From assembly GCF_016464705.1 (NCBI RefSeq), contig NZ_JAEHOB010000013.1, forward strand, positions 1 to 64,000: a DNA stretch of 64,000 bases. Direction: 5' to 3'. Both the position numbers and the translations under genes were made by a program. Positions 25,772 to 33,739 of this stretch are shown one piece after another. Numbering within the stretch: position 1 is the first letter of the stretch; every line of letters begins with the position of its first letter. The notes beneath the pieces are model-generated. The model had not been told where the DNA came from and did not search any database. It saw only the letters and a program-made list of their open reading frames with translations. This DNA is from Qaidamihabitans albus. GTDB lineage: Bacteria; Actinomycetota; Actinomycetes; Mycobacteriales; Pseudonocardiaceae.

Positions 25772-27195
25772 GCATCCCGTTCTGGGTCGCGGGCAAGCCG
25801 GTGACCGGCGAGGCGACCGCGGTCGTGCGCAACTCCTACGACGGCACCGAGGCCGGCCTGCACGGTATACCGTCCACTTCGGACGTCGAGGCCGCGGTCC
25901 TGGCGGCGCACGAAGCGCGGGCCGGGACAGCCGCACTGCCCGCCCACGTGCGCGCCGCCGCGCTGGACCACGTCTCGCGCAGGATCACCGAGCGGGCCGG
26001 GGAGCTCGCCGCTCTGATCACCGCCGAGTCGGCCAAGCCGGTGAAGTGGGCCCGCGTCGAGGTCGGCCGCGCCGCATCGACGTTCCGCTGGGCGGCCGAG
26101 GAGGCGCGCCGGTTCTCCGGCGAGTTGCAGCGGCTCGACACCGACCCGGGCGGCACCGGGCGGCTCGCGCTCGTCCGCCGCGTGCCGAAGGGCCCGGTGC
26201 TCGGCATCACGCCGTTCAACTTCCCGCTGAACCTGGTGGCGCACAAGGTGGCACCGGCGATCGCCGTCGGCGCGCCGATCGTGCTCAAACCCGCGCCGGC
26301 GACCCCGCTCACGGCGCTCGCGCTCGGCGAGATCCTGGCCGAGACCGGGCTGCCCGCGGGCAGCTGGTCGGTGCTGCCGGTCGGCAACGACGTGGCGGCG
26401 GGGCTGGTCGACGATCCCCGGCTGCCGGTCGTGTCGTTCACCGGGTCGGTGCCGGTCGGCTGGCGCATCCGGGACTCGGTGCCACGCAAGCACGTCGCGC
26501 TCGAACTCGGCGGCAACGCCGCCGTCGTCGTCTGCCCGGACTGGACGGACCTGGACTTCGCCGCGGAACGGATCGCGACGTTCGCGATGTACCAGGCCGG
26601 GCAGTCGTGCATCTCCGTGCAGCGGGTGTACGCGCACACCGCGGTGTTCGAGGAGCTGGCCGAGCGCGTGGTCGCGAAGGTCCGCGCGCTCGGCACCGGC
26701 GACCCGCGCTCGCCGCACACCGACGTCGGGCCGCTGATCGACACGGCGGCCGCCGAGCGCGTGGAGTCGTGGGTGGACGAGGCCGTCGCGGCGGGCGCCC
26801 GGCGCTACACCGGCGGGCGGCGGGACGGCGCGACCGTCGAGCCCACGGTGCTGGCGCACGTGCCGGAGGACGCCAGGGTGCTGGCGGACGAGGTGTTCGG
26901 GCCGGTGGTGTGCCTGAACCCGGTCGGCTCGACCGCGGAGGCGCTGCGGCTGGTCAACGACTCCCGTTTCGGCCTGCAGGCCGGGGTGTTCACCCGCGAC
27001 CTGCCGACCGCGTTCGAGGCGTCCGCGGCGCTGGACGTCGGCGGCGTCGTGGTCGGCGACGTGCCGAGCTTCCGCGCCGACCAGATGCCCTACGGCGGCG
27101 TCAAGGACTCCGGCGTCGGCCGCGAGGGCCCGGCGGCGGCGATGGCCGACCTGACCGAGCAGCGGGTCACGGTCCTCACCGGACTGCCCGGGTGA
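25768..27195 (+). CDS. aldehyde dehydrogenase, likely succinate-semialdehyde type
   Basis: 475 aa ALDH with FNFPLNLVAHK (catalytic Asn), LELGGNAAVVV (Glu) and QAGQSCISVQRV (nucleophilic Cys). The QxCxSVQRV form is seen in broad aldehyde dehydrogenases related to lactaldehyde/phosphonoacetaldehyde enzymes, so sequence class alone does not prove succinate semialdehyde as substrate. Context with gabT does suggest it. GTG start coupled to the gabT stop. Its 3' end overlaps the convergent metal-receptor gene by 20 bp. Confidence 0.8.
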   Translation: MSIPFWVAGKPVTGEATAVVRNSYDGTEAGLHGIPSTSDVEAAVLAAHEARAGTAALPAHVRAAALDHVSRRITERAGELAALITAESAKPVKWARVEVGRAASTFRWAAEEARRFSGELQRLDTDPGGTGRLALVRRVPKGPVLGITPFNFPLNLVAHKVAPAIAVGAPIVLKPAPATPLTALALGEILAETGLPAGSWSVLPVGNDVAAGLVDDPRLPVVSFTGSVPVGWRIRDSVPRKHVALELGGNAAVVVCPDWTDLDFAAERIATFAMYQAGQSCISVQRVYAHTAVFEELAERVVAKVRALGTGDPRSPHTDVGPLIDTAAAERVESWVDEAVAAGARRYTGGRRDGATVEPTVLAHVPEDARVLADEVFGPVVCLNPVGSTAEALRLVNDSRFGLQAGVFTRDLPTAFEASAALDVGGVVVGDVPSFRADQMPYGGVKDSGVGREGPAAAMADLTEQRVTVLTGLPG

Positions 27196-27949
27196 GCGCG
27201 AGGTCGAGGACGCGGTGGGCGGCGCCGAGCGAAGGCCCGTACCAGGTGAGGTAGCGGCCGGAGACGAGCACGTACGGCACGCCGGGGAAGGCCTCAGGGC
27301 CGTCGGTGCCGGTGAACTCGTACGGCTCGTCGGGCAGCACGAGCAGGTCGGCGGCGCCCCGCGCGAACTGGGCGCGCAGCTCGTCGATCTTCGGGCGCGG
27401 GTAGCGGTCGGCATGGTCGGAGTACACCGTCGCGATGCCGAGCCGGTGCAGGACGTCGCCGCCGAAGGTGTCCCGGCCGAGCACGATCCAGGGCTTGCGC
27501 CAGACCGGCACCAGCGCCCGCGCCCGGATCGGCCGCGGCTGCGCCCACCGCCGTTCGGCGTCGGTGAGCCAGTCCGGTGCCGCCACGCCGAACGCCCCGG
27601 TGAGCAACGCACGCAGGGAGACCAGCGCCATCGGCACGGTCGCGGGCGCCTCCATCACCCACACCGGAACGCCCTCGGCCCGCAGCCTTGCGACGTCCTC
27701 GGGCCGGTTCTCCTCCGAGTTCGCGAGCACCAGGTCGGGGCGCAGGCCGAGCACCGCGTCGACCTTCGGGTACTTGGAACCGCCGACGCGCGGCACGTCC
27801 AGCCCGGGCGGATGCGTGCAGTAGTCGGTGGCCCCGGCCACGGCGCCGGGCACCGTCGCCTCGACCGCCTCGGTCAGCGCCGGGACGAGCGAGACGACCC
27901 GGCCGGGCGGGCCGGCCAGCGGCACCTGCTCGCCGAGGTCGTCGATCAT
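27176..27949 (-). CDS. helical-backbone metal-receptor-like protein (BtuF/ABC binding fold), no signal peptide
   Basis: 257 aa. The sequence follows the type III solute-binding (BtuF/FepB-like) pattern: RVVSLVPALTEAV, GATDYCTHPP, VDAVLGLRPDLVLANSEENRPEDVARL and PYVLVSGRYLTWYGPSL. The ATG at 27949 leaves no signal peptide, so it appears cytoplasmic; such orphan proteins are annotated as helical backbone metal receptors with unknown role. A longer frame adds only a basic, non-signal stretch. It overlaps the upstream DUF4326 gene by 4 bp. Confidence 0.75.
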   Translation of the reverse strand: MIDDLGEQVPLAGPPGRVVSLVPALTEAVEATVPGAVAGATDYCTHPPGLDVPRVGGSKYPKVDAVLGLRPDLVLANSEENRPEDVARLRAEGVPVWVMEAPATVPMALVSLRALLTGAFGVAAPDWLTDAERRWAQPRPIRARALVPVWRKPWIVLGRDTFGGDVLHRLGIATVYSDHADRYPRPKIDELRAQFARGAADLLVLPDEPYEFTGTDGPEAFPGVPYVLVSGRYLTWYGPSLGAAHRVLDLALTRAVR

Positions 27950-28320
27950 CGGCAGTACTCCAGCAGCACGTCGGCGTGGCAGGGTTCGGGCGCGCACCAG
28001 CAGCCCAGCGCGCGACCGGTCAGCTCACCGGCACGCAACCGGCGCAACAGCTCGGGCTGCCCGGCGAGGTACTCACGGTAGTGCCGCACCATCGCCTCGC
28101 GATCCCGCTTCGCCTCCTTGACGAACGGGTTCGCGAAGTCGGACCCGGGCCACGAGTGGCGGTTGCCCGCGTGGCCGACGTAGGTGATGAGGTCGTGCTC
28201 GACGAGCCACGGCACCAGGTGCTTGTGCGGCCCGGACCGGCGTACGTTGACCACCACGCTCCGGCCGGCCCGCACCTCGTCGTGCAGCTCCCGTTCCCAG
28301 GACGTCCATGTCTGCGTCAT
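27946..28320 (-). CDS. DUF4326 domain protein
   Basis: 124 aa. Opens a three-gene leftward set with the RNB gene (4-bp gap) and metal-receptor gene (4-bp overlap). Conserved features of DUF4326 are visible: VVNVRRSG, the glycine/histidine loop GHAGNRHSWPGSDFANPF and the cysteine pair GCWCAPEPCHADVL. The family is found in phages and bacteria and has no established function; the C-x-C...C-H cluster may bind metal. Confidence 0.8.
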   Translation of the reverse strand: MTQTWTSWERELHDEVRAGRSVVVNVRRSGPHKHLVPWLVEHDLITYVGHAGNRHSWPGSDFANPFVKEAKRDREAMVRHYREYLAGQPELLRRLRAGELTGRALGCWCAPEPCHADVLLEYCR

Positions 28321-28324
28321 CGGA

Positions 28325-29740
28325 TCACGCTCGCTCGAAGGAGACCTTGCGGTTGACGGTGTCGGCCGCGGTGAGCCGCACGGGGATCCGGCCGCCCTCG
28401 GGGAAGCCGGTGCCGGTGCAGCGGCCGAGCACCGGCGGGTCCTCGATCAGGATCTCCGCCCGCGTCTCCTCGGCCCGCAGCACCACCGCGTCGAACGTGC
28501 GGCCGATGTGCTCGGCCAGGATCCACGACTCCACCTGGTCGAGGCAGGCCCGTTCGACCCGGGACGCGCGCGTGTCCGAGGCGTTCATCAGCTCGGGCAG
28601 CTCGGCCAGCGCGGCCCGCACCCAGTCCGGTACCGGCCTGCCGTGCGTCACGGCGAGGCACACCTCGGTGGCGAAGCGGTCGACCAGCCTGCGGATCGGC
28701 GCGGTGACGTGCGCGTACGGGCCTCCGATGCCCGCATGGGTGGCGATCTCCGGGTCGGTCCCGTCGAAGGCGGTGTACCCGGCACCGCGCAGCAGCCGCG
28801 TGGTGCCCGCGTAGAGGGCGAGGGACTCGGGCCGCTCCGGATCGAGACCGGAGAGGAGCTCCGCGACGCTCGCGCCCTCCGGCCAGTCGATGCCCAGTGC
28901 CCTCGCCGAGCGGCGCAGCCAGTCGACCGCGTCGGGTTCGGCGTCGGGCAGTGTGCGCAGCACCCCGACCCCGGCCTCCAGCATGATCGACGCCGCGGAC
29001 ATGCCGGTGAGCAGCGAGATCTCCGCGTTCCACGCGTCGACCTCGTTGCGCGGCCGCTGTGCCAGCAGCCAGTCGCCGTCCTCGGTGGCCACGATCTCCT
29101 GCTCGGGCAGTTGCAGCTCGACGGCGCCGCGGGCGACCGCGAGCTCCCGCCGCAGGCGGCCCAGCGCGGGCAGCGCGGCGATCGACGGGTGCGGTTCGCC
29201 CGCGTCGATCGCCGCCTGCACGGAGTCGTAGTCGAACCGCTCGACCGAGCGGACCAGCGCGCGGTGCACCCGGACGGCGGTCGGCTCACCACCGGAGTCG
29301 GTGTCGATCGTCCACAGCACGGCGGGCCGGACGCTGCCGGGCAGCAGGCTCGCCGCGCCCTCGGACAACTCGGGCGGGTGCAGCGGGACGTTGCCGTCGG
29401 GCAGGTACAGCGTCTGCCCGCGCCGGCGCGCCTCCCGGTCGATCGGCCCGCCGGGCGGCACGAAGGCGGTCAGGTCGGCGATCGCGTAGCGCACGCGGAA
29501 CCCGCCGGAGGGCCGCCGTTCGATCAGCATCGCCTGGTCGAGATCCTTGGCGCCGGGCGGATCGATCGTCACGAACGGCAGGCCGGTGGCATCCTCGCGG
29601 CCACCGGCGAACTCCGCCGGATCGCCCGCGACCGACCCGGCCTCGGCCAGCACCTCGGCCGGGAACGATTCCGGCAGCTCGAACTCGGCGCGCAGCGAGG
29701 CGAAGTCGCCGGCGCCCGGGGTGCGGATCACCACAGCCAC
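28325..29740 (-). CDS. RNB-domain ribonuclease (RNase II/R type)
   Basis: 471 aa, essentially a stand-alone RNB catalytic domain with short flanks; cold-shock and S1 RNA-binding domains of full RNase R are not apparent. Catalytic motifs: TIDPPGAKDLDQAM (metal-binding Asp cluster), YAIADLTAFVPPGGPIDREARRRG and LPDGNVPLHPPELSEGAASLLPG. It hydrolyses single-stranded RNA 3' to 5'. GTG start at 29740. It heads the DUF4326/metal-receptor operon. Confidence 0.88.
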   Translation of the reverse strand: MAVVIRTPGAGDFASLRAEFELPESFPAEVLAEAGSVAGDPAEFAGGREDATGLPFVTIDPPGAKDLDQAMLIERRPSGGFRVRYAIADLTAFVPPGGPIDREARRRGQTLYLPDGNVPLHPPELSEGAASLLPGSVRPAVLWTIDTDSGGEPTAVRVHRALVRSVERFDYDSVQAAIDAGEPHPSIAALPALGRLRRELAVARGAVELQLPEQEIVATEDGDWLLAQRPRNEVDAWNAEISLLTGMSAASIMLEAGVGVLRTLPDAEPDAVDWLRRSARALGIDWPEGASVAELLSGLDPERPESLALYAGTTRLLRGAGYTAFDGTDPEIATHAGIGGPYAHVTAPIRRLVDRFATEVCLAVTHGRPVPDWVRAALAELPELMNASDTRASRVERACLDQVESWILAEHIGRTFDAVVLRAEETRAEILIEDPPVLGRCTGTGFPEGGRIPVRLTAADTVNRKVSFERA

Positions 29741-29822
29741 ACTTGCACCCTAACGCGGTTGAGCGGCCGCGATGACCTGATCGGGTATGGGCCGGCCGGG
29801 TATACCTTGGCGCTACAGGTAA

Positions 29823-29843
29823 TGAAAACCGGTATCGATTTCA
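29823..29843. promoter_or_regulatory. imperfect palindrome upstream of the CooC-like gene
   Basis: Arms TGAAA and TTTCA bracket an 11-bp centre containing ACCGGTATC, ending just before the ribosome site CAGGAG. A TATACC hexamer lies 22 bp upstream (29799-29804). The AT-rich arms look like an operator and loosely resemble Fur-family (Zur) boxes, but spacing does not match a known consensus. Confidence 0.35.
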
Positions 29844-29854
29844 GGAGTCTTCGC

Positions 29855-30823
29855 GTGAAAGTTGCGTTCGTCGGCAAGGGCGGCAGCGGTAAGACGACCC
29901 TCGCCTCGCTGTTCACTTCCTACCTCGCCGGCGCGGGGCACCCGGTGCTGGCCATCGACGCCGACATCAACCAGCACCTCGCCGTCGCCCTCGGGGCGAG
30001 CGAGGAGGAGGCGGCGGCGCTGCCCACGCTGGGCGAGGCGCTGCCGCTGATCAAGGAGTACCTGCGCGGCGACAACCCGCGGATCGCGAGCGCCGAGGCG
30101 ATGATCAAGACCACGCCGCCGGGCCGTGGCTCGCGGCTGCTGACACCGCGCGAGGACAACCCGATCACCGACGCGTGCTTCCGTGAGGTCGGCGGCGTAC
30201 GTCTCGGGGTGACCGGCCGCTTCGCCGACGACGACCTCGGCGTGGCGTGCTACCACTCCAAGGTCGGGGCCGCCGAGCTGCTGCTCAACCACCTCGTCGA
30301 CGAGGCGGGCGAGTACGTGGTGGTCGACATGACCGCGGGCGCGGACGCCTTCGCCTCGGGCCTGTTCACCCGGTTCGACGTGACGTTCCTGGTGTGCGAG
30401 CCGACCGTGCGCAGCGTCGGCGTGTACCGGCAGTACACCGACTACGCGCGCGACTTCGGGGTGCGGCTCGTGGTCGTGGGGAACAAGGTCACCGACGACG
30501 AGGACGTCGACTTCCTGCGCGAGCAGGTGGGCGAGGACCTGCTCGGCTGGGTCACCAGCTCCGGTCACGTGCGCGCAGCCGAGCGCGGGCGGGCACGGCC
30601 GATCGACCAGCTCGAACCGCACAACCTCGGCACCCTGCGGACCATGCTCTCCACTGTGGACTCCAACGAGCGCGACTGGGAGCGCTATCAGGCGCAGGCG
30701 GTGGAGTTCCACCTGCGCAACGCCCGCGCCTGGGCGGGTTCCGAGCTCACCGACCAGGTCGACCCCGAGTTCGTGCCCGGCCCCCTCGCCGTCGCGGGCG
30801 GCCCGGCTGGTCACGCCTCGTGA
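29855..30823 (+). CDS. CooC/MinD-like P-loop ATPase
   Basis: 322 aa. Deviant Walker A KGGSGKTT at residues 8-15 defines the MinD/SIMIBI class. DADINQHLAVALG follows as the switch region. It resembles CooC, which loads metal into enzymes, although no carbon monoxide dehydrogenase or hydrogenase is nearby and no Cys pair for nickel is evident. The GTG at 29855 has CAGGAG 7 nt upstream. Soluble and cytoplasmic. The stop codon is provided by palindromic repeat copy 5. Confidence 0.78.
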   Translation: MKVAFVGKGGSGKTTLASLFTSYLAGAGHPVLAIDADINQHLAVALGASEEEAAALPTLGEALPLIKEYLRGDNPRIASAEAMIKTTPPGRGSRLLTPREDNPITDACFREVGGVRLGVTGRFADDDLGVACYHSKVGAAELLLNHLVDEAGEYVVVDMTAGADAFASGLFTRFDVTFLVCEPTVRSVGVYRQYTDYARDFGVRLVVVGNKVTDDEDVDFLREQVGEDLLGWVTSSGHVRAAERGRARPIDQLEPHNLGTLRTMLSTVDSNERDWERYQAQAVEFHLRNARAWAGSELTDQVDPEFVPGPLAVAGGPAGHAS

Positions 30824-30862
30824 GTGCGGAGACGAGTTAGAACTCGTCTCCGCACTCACGAG
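30817..30862. repeat. palindromic intergenic repeat, copy 5 (perfect)
   Basis: The most symmetrical copy: two exact 22-bp arms (starting CTCGTGAGTGCGGAGACG and ending CACTCACGAG) around a 2-bp centre AG. It lies between convergent genes and gives the TGA stop of the CooC-like gene. As RNA it would be a very stable hairpin. Confidence 0.95.
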
Positions 30863-31075
30863 CTAGTCGGCGCCCCGGTTCCATTCGGCGTCCTCCCGGT
30901 CGGCCTGCCTGGTGCGCTCGCGGGCGATCTCCAGGGCACGGCGGGCGGTCGCCTCGTCGGGGTACGGCCCGAGCCGGTCGATCGACCGGGACAGGGTGCC
31001 GTGCTCGACCTCGCCGGTGCGGGTGTTGTACCACCAGCCGGGGTCCGGGTTCGGGTCCTTGCTCTCTGCGGCCAT
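30863..31075 (-). CDS. small SPOR-like protein
   Basis: 70 aa. Pattern WWYNTRTGEVEHG...DRLGPYPDEATARRALEIARERTRQAD resembles the short cytoplasmic proteins annotated as SPOR-domain-containing in actinobacteria. There is no signal or membrane segment, so peptidoglycan binding is doubtful. It is followed immediately by palindromic repeat copy 5. The 57-bp gap to the T4SS-like operon upstream leaves open whether it is its last gene. Confidence 0.65.
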   Translation of the reverse strand: MAAESKDPNPDPGWWYNTRTGEVEHGTLSRSIDRLGPYPDEATARRALEIARERTRQADREDAEWNRGAD

Positions 31076-31132
31076 ACCCCGAGCCTGGCACCTGCCCGCG
31101 CCCGGGGCCACCTCGGGCGCGGGCGAGGTGAC

Positions 31133-32101
31133 TCACCGGCGGTAGCGGTACGGGATCTCGGTCGGCTCCCCGGTCGGGCCGAACTCGGCGTCCTCCGCGG
31201 CGCCGGCGTCGCCGGTCTTTTCCGGCTCGGGAAGCTCGTCGAACCAGCCACGCGGACGCTGGAAACCGCGCGGCGGCGTGCTCGGCTCCTGCTGCCGCGG
31301 CTCCGCGGCGGCGCGCTCGGCCTGCGCGGACCGCTCCGGCGGGGCCTCGGCCTCACCCGCCGGTTCCGGTTCCGCGGGGGCGGGCTCCGCACCCGACGAC
31401 GGCACCGCCGGCTCCGGCGGCACGGGCATCTCCGGTGCCGGAGCCTGCGGTTCCCGCGGCTGGGGTGGCTGGGATGGTTGCGCGGGCTGAGCCGTCTGTG
31501 GCGTCTGCGCCTGCTGGGAGGGCGGCGCCGTCGTACGCCACACCGGCTGCGGGCCGATGTTCATCGGTACCGGGCCGCTGCGCGGTGGCGCCGTGGCCTG
31601 GCCCTGCGCGGGCCCGGCCTGCGCGTGCCGCACGATCGGGTCCAGGCAGGACACGAGCACTGTCTTGTCCTCGGGGTTGTCCACCTTGCGCCCGTTGCGC
31701 TCCCGGTAGACCATCTCGCCGTCGGTGTCGATCTCCACCAGGTAACCGGCTTCCGCCAACTGGTCCTCGTCCAGGTCGACGAGCCGCTCGGGCCGCGACG
31801 GCACCACCCGGTACACCGGCCACGACAGCCGGCCGTGCGTGTCGTGGAACTGCGCGAGCAGGTTCGTGAGCTGCTGCTGCCACGGCAGCGGCATCCCCTC
31901 GGCGAGCGTGCGCGGCAGCACGATGTAGCCCTGGTCGACGCCGGGCCAGCCCCGCCGCAGGTAGTCCGCCAGCGGCGTGCTCGACGCGGGTGGCGCGCTG
32001 CGTGGCGCGGGCGGCACCCCGAACAGGTTCCGCGGGTCGGCCTCGAGCCCGGCCTCCCCCTTGCCCGGCTTCTTGCCGCGCTTACCCCACTTCTTGGCCA
32101 C
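31133..32101 (-). CDS. unknown proline-rich protein of the T4SS-like operon
   Basis: 322 aa, not recognised. A lysine-rich N terminus (KKWGKRGKKPGKG) precedes a folded-looking domain (about residues 40-155; DYLRRGWPGVDQGYIVLPRTLAEGMPLPWQQQLTNLL is its opening, with PWQQQL notable). A long Pro/Ala/Gln/Glu tail (160-310) ends in IPYRYRR. It has no signal peptide or helix for membrane insertion. It follows the cell-wall hydrolase gene by 29 bp in the same operon, so it may be a cytoplasmic effector, adaptor or substrate of the apparatus. Confidence 0.7.
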   Translation of the reverse strand: MAKKWGKRGKKPGKGEAGLEADPRNLFGVPPAPRSAPPASSTPLADYLRRGWPGVDQGYIVLPRTLAEGMPLPWQQQLTNLLAQFHDTHGRLSWPVYRVVPSRPERLVDLDEDQLAEAGYLVEIDTDGEMVYRERNGRKVDNPEDKTVLVSCLDPIVRHAQAGPAQGQATAPPRSGPVPMNIGPQPVWRTTAPPSQQAQTPQTAQPAQPSQPPQPREPQAPAPEMPVPPEPAVPSSGAEPAPAEPEPAGEAEAPPERSAQAERAAAEPRQQEPSTPPRGFQRPRGWFDELPEPEKTGDAGAAEDAEFGPTGEPTEIPYRYRR

Positions 32102-32130
32102 TGCTGACCCTCCTCGTGCTCACTACGTCC

Positions 32131-33132
32131 TCACACACCGGGCCGGACCGCCTGTGCCACCAGTTCCGCCTCGTCCCATGAGACGGAGCGGGTGTGCACC
32201 GGCACGCCGCTCTGCTGGGCCTCCACGATCTTCCCGTCTCCCAGGTACATCGCGACGTGGTGAATGGTGCTCGGATCGGCCGGGTCGTACGCCCAGAACA
32301 ACATGTCGCCCGGCTGCGCCTCCTCGACCGGCAACATCGCGCCCGCCTTGTACTGGTCGCGGGACACGCGCGGCACGGTGATCCCGGCCGCCTCGAACGC
32401 CCGCAGCATCAGCCCGGAGCAGTCGTAGGAGTTCGGCCCGGTCGCGCCCCACACGTACGGCTTGCCCTGCTCCCCGAGCGCGAACTCGATGGCCGTGGCG
32501 GCCGCCTCGTTCGGCGGCAGCGCGGCGCCCATGCCCTCGCCGCAGCCCGCGGCGTCGGGCACGTTCCCCATGTTCTCGACCAGGTGGACCGCCATCGGCT
32601 CCCACTCGTGGTACCGGTCGGGGAACGCCGAGCGTTCCACCGCCTGCGCGACGTCGCCCGGGCGCCGGTTCTGCCAGTCCGGCACCGACTCGAGCACGTC
32701 GTAGAACTTGTTCACCTGGTACGGCGGGTTGGTGACCTGCGCGACCGTGCCCCAGCCCATCGAGGGCCGCATCTGGAAGATGCCGAGCGAGTCGCGGTCG
32801 CCGTAGTTCAGGTTGCGCAGGCCGGACTCGGTCATCCCGGCCTGGATGGCGATCTGCCAAGCCCGCGGCGAAAGGCCCCGTTCCTTGCCGATCGAGATGA
32901 TCAGCGCCACGATGTCGCGCTGCTCGGCGTCGAGGTTCGTCGCGTCGGCGGCACCGGCGTTCTGCATCCCCGGCTGGGTCGGCCCGATCGACGCCTCGCA
33001 ACTGAGCGGGGTGACCCCCATCCCCAGCGCGGCCTGCTGCCGCTGGCCTTCGATGATCGCGACCGTGCCCGCGGCGAGCAGCACCGCGACGACGGCCGCC
33101 GTGATGCAGCCGACCAGTAGCCCGGCCCGCAC
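32131..33132 (-). CDS. VirB1-like bifunctional cell-wall hydrolase (SLT-like plus NlpC/P60)
   Basis: 333 aa. One N-terminal membrane helix (residues 5-27). Residues about 70-185 resemble a lytic transglycosylase (GMTESGLRNLNYGDRDSLGIFQMRP, with a catalytic-type Glu). The C-terminal 130 residues are an NlpC/P60 endopeptidase with Cys in YDCSGLMLRAF and His in IHHVAMYLGDG. This two-enzyme arrangement matches CwlT of Gram-positive conjugative elements, which opens peptidoglycan for the secretion channel. It is 4 bp downstream of the VirB8-like gene. Confidence 0.85.
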   Translation of the reverse strand: MRAGLLVGCITAAVVAVLLAAGTVAIIEGQRQQAALGMGVTPLSCEASIGPTQPGMQNAGAADATNLDAEQRDIVALIISIGKERGLSPRAWQIAIQAGMTESGLRNLNYGDRDSLGIFQMRPSMGWGTVAQVTNPPYQVNKFYDVLESVPDWQNRRPGDVAQAVERSAFPDRYHEWEPMAVHLVENMGNVPDAAGCGEGMGAALPPNEAAATAIEFALGEQGKPYVWGATGPNSYDCSGLMLRAFEAAGITVPRVSRDQYKAGAMLPVEEAQPGDMLFWAYDPADPSTIHHVAMYLGDGKIVEAQQSGVPVHTRSVSWDEAELVAQAVRPGV

Positions 33133-33136
33133 GGTG

Positions 33137-33736
33137 TCACTCCGCCTCGCCGTAGTGAGCGACCCGCCAGCCGGCGTCCGTCTCCACCACGGTGATGCTC
33201 AGCCTCGGCCCGTCGGTGGGCACCTCGGCCTTGACGGAACTGGTGTAGGACTCGGTGGCCTCCGGCTCGCCGGTGACCTTCGTGGCCGGGATGTTGCCGG
33301 GGTTCACGCTCTTCATCACCGGGAGGTACTCCTCGGTGGTGAGCGGGCGCAGCCGGTCGAGCCACTGCTCGTTCGTGGAGCCCGCGGGATGGTTGACCCA
33401 CGCCGCTGCCCACTCCCCCGCGACCCGCAGCGCGGCCGGGTCCGGCGCCGCGCTCGTGGGTGACTCGCGCGGCTCGCTGAGCCGGGTGGGCAGGCTGCTC
33501 CGGCTGGTCAGCGGGCCCCCGTCGAAAGCGGTGGCGCTCGTCGAGGACGTGCTGGACGCCGCCGAGCCGGTCGTGCCGCCGGGCTCGCCGAAGACCTTCG
33601 GCACCACGATGCCCACCGAGACGACGAGCGCGGTGAGCACGATCAACGTGCCGGCCAGGTGCGTGGGCGAGCGCAGCGGCCAGCCCCACAGCCTGCGGTA
33701 TACGGCGGCCCTGCCCCGGTGCGTACGGATCGGCAT
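33137..33736 (-). CDS. VirB8/TcpC-like assembly protein
   Basis: 199 aa. A basic cytoplasmic N terminus, one membrane helix (about 28-50), a Ser/Thr-rich linker, then an extracytoplasmic domain with NTF2-like pattern (RVAGEWAAAWVNHP near its start, LSITVVETDAGWRVAHYG at its end). This is the plan of VirB8/TcpC/ConC scaffold proteins, though with only one NTF2-like domain whereas TcpC has two. Gaps of 3-4 bp on both sides place it firmly in the operon. Confidence 0.75.
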   Translation of the reverse strand: MPIRTHRGRAAVYRRLWGWPLRSPTHLAGTLIVLTALVVSVGIVVPKVFGEPGGTTGSAASSTSSTSATAFDGGPLTSRSSLPTRLSEPRESPTSAAPDPAALRVAGEWAAAWVNHPAGSTNEQWLDRLRPLTTEEYLPVMKSVNPGNIPATKVTGEPEATESYTSSVKAEVPTDGPRLSITVVETDAGWRVAHYGEAE

Positions 33737-33739
33737 GCG

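Noticed and set aside
29855-30823. Chromosome-partitioning ParA
   Set aside because: No ParB or parS nearby, and the sequence is closer to CooC-type ATPases.
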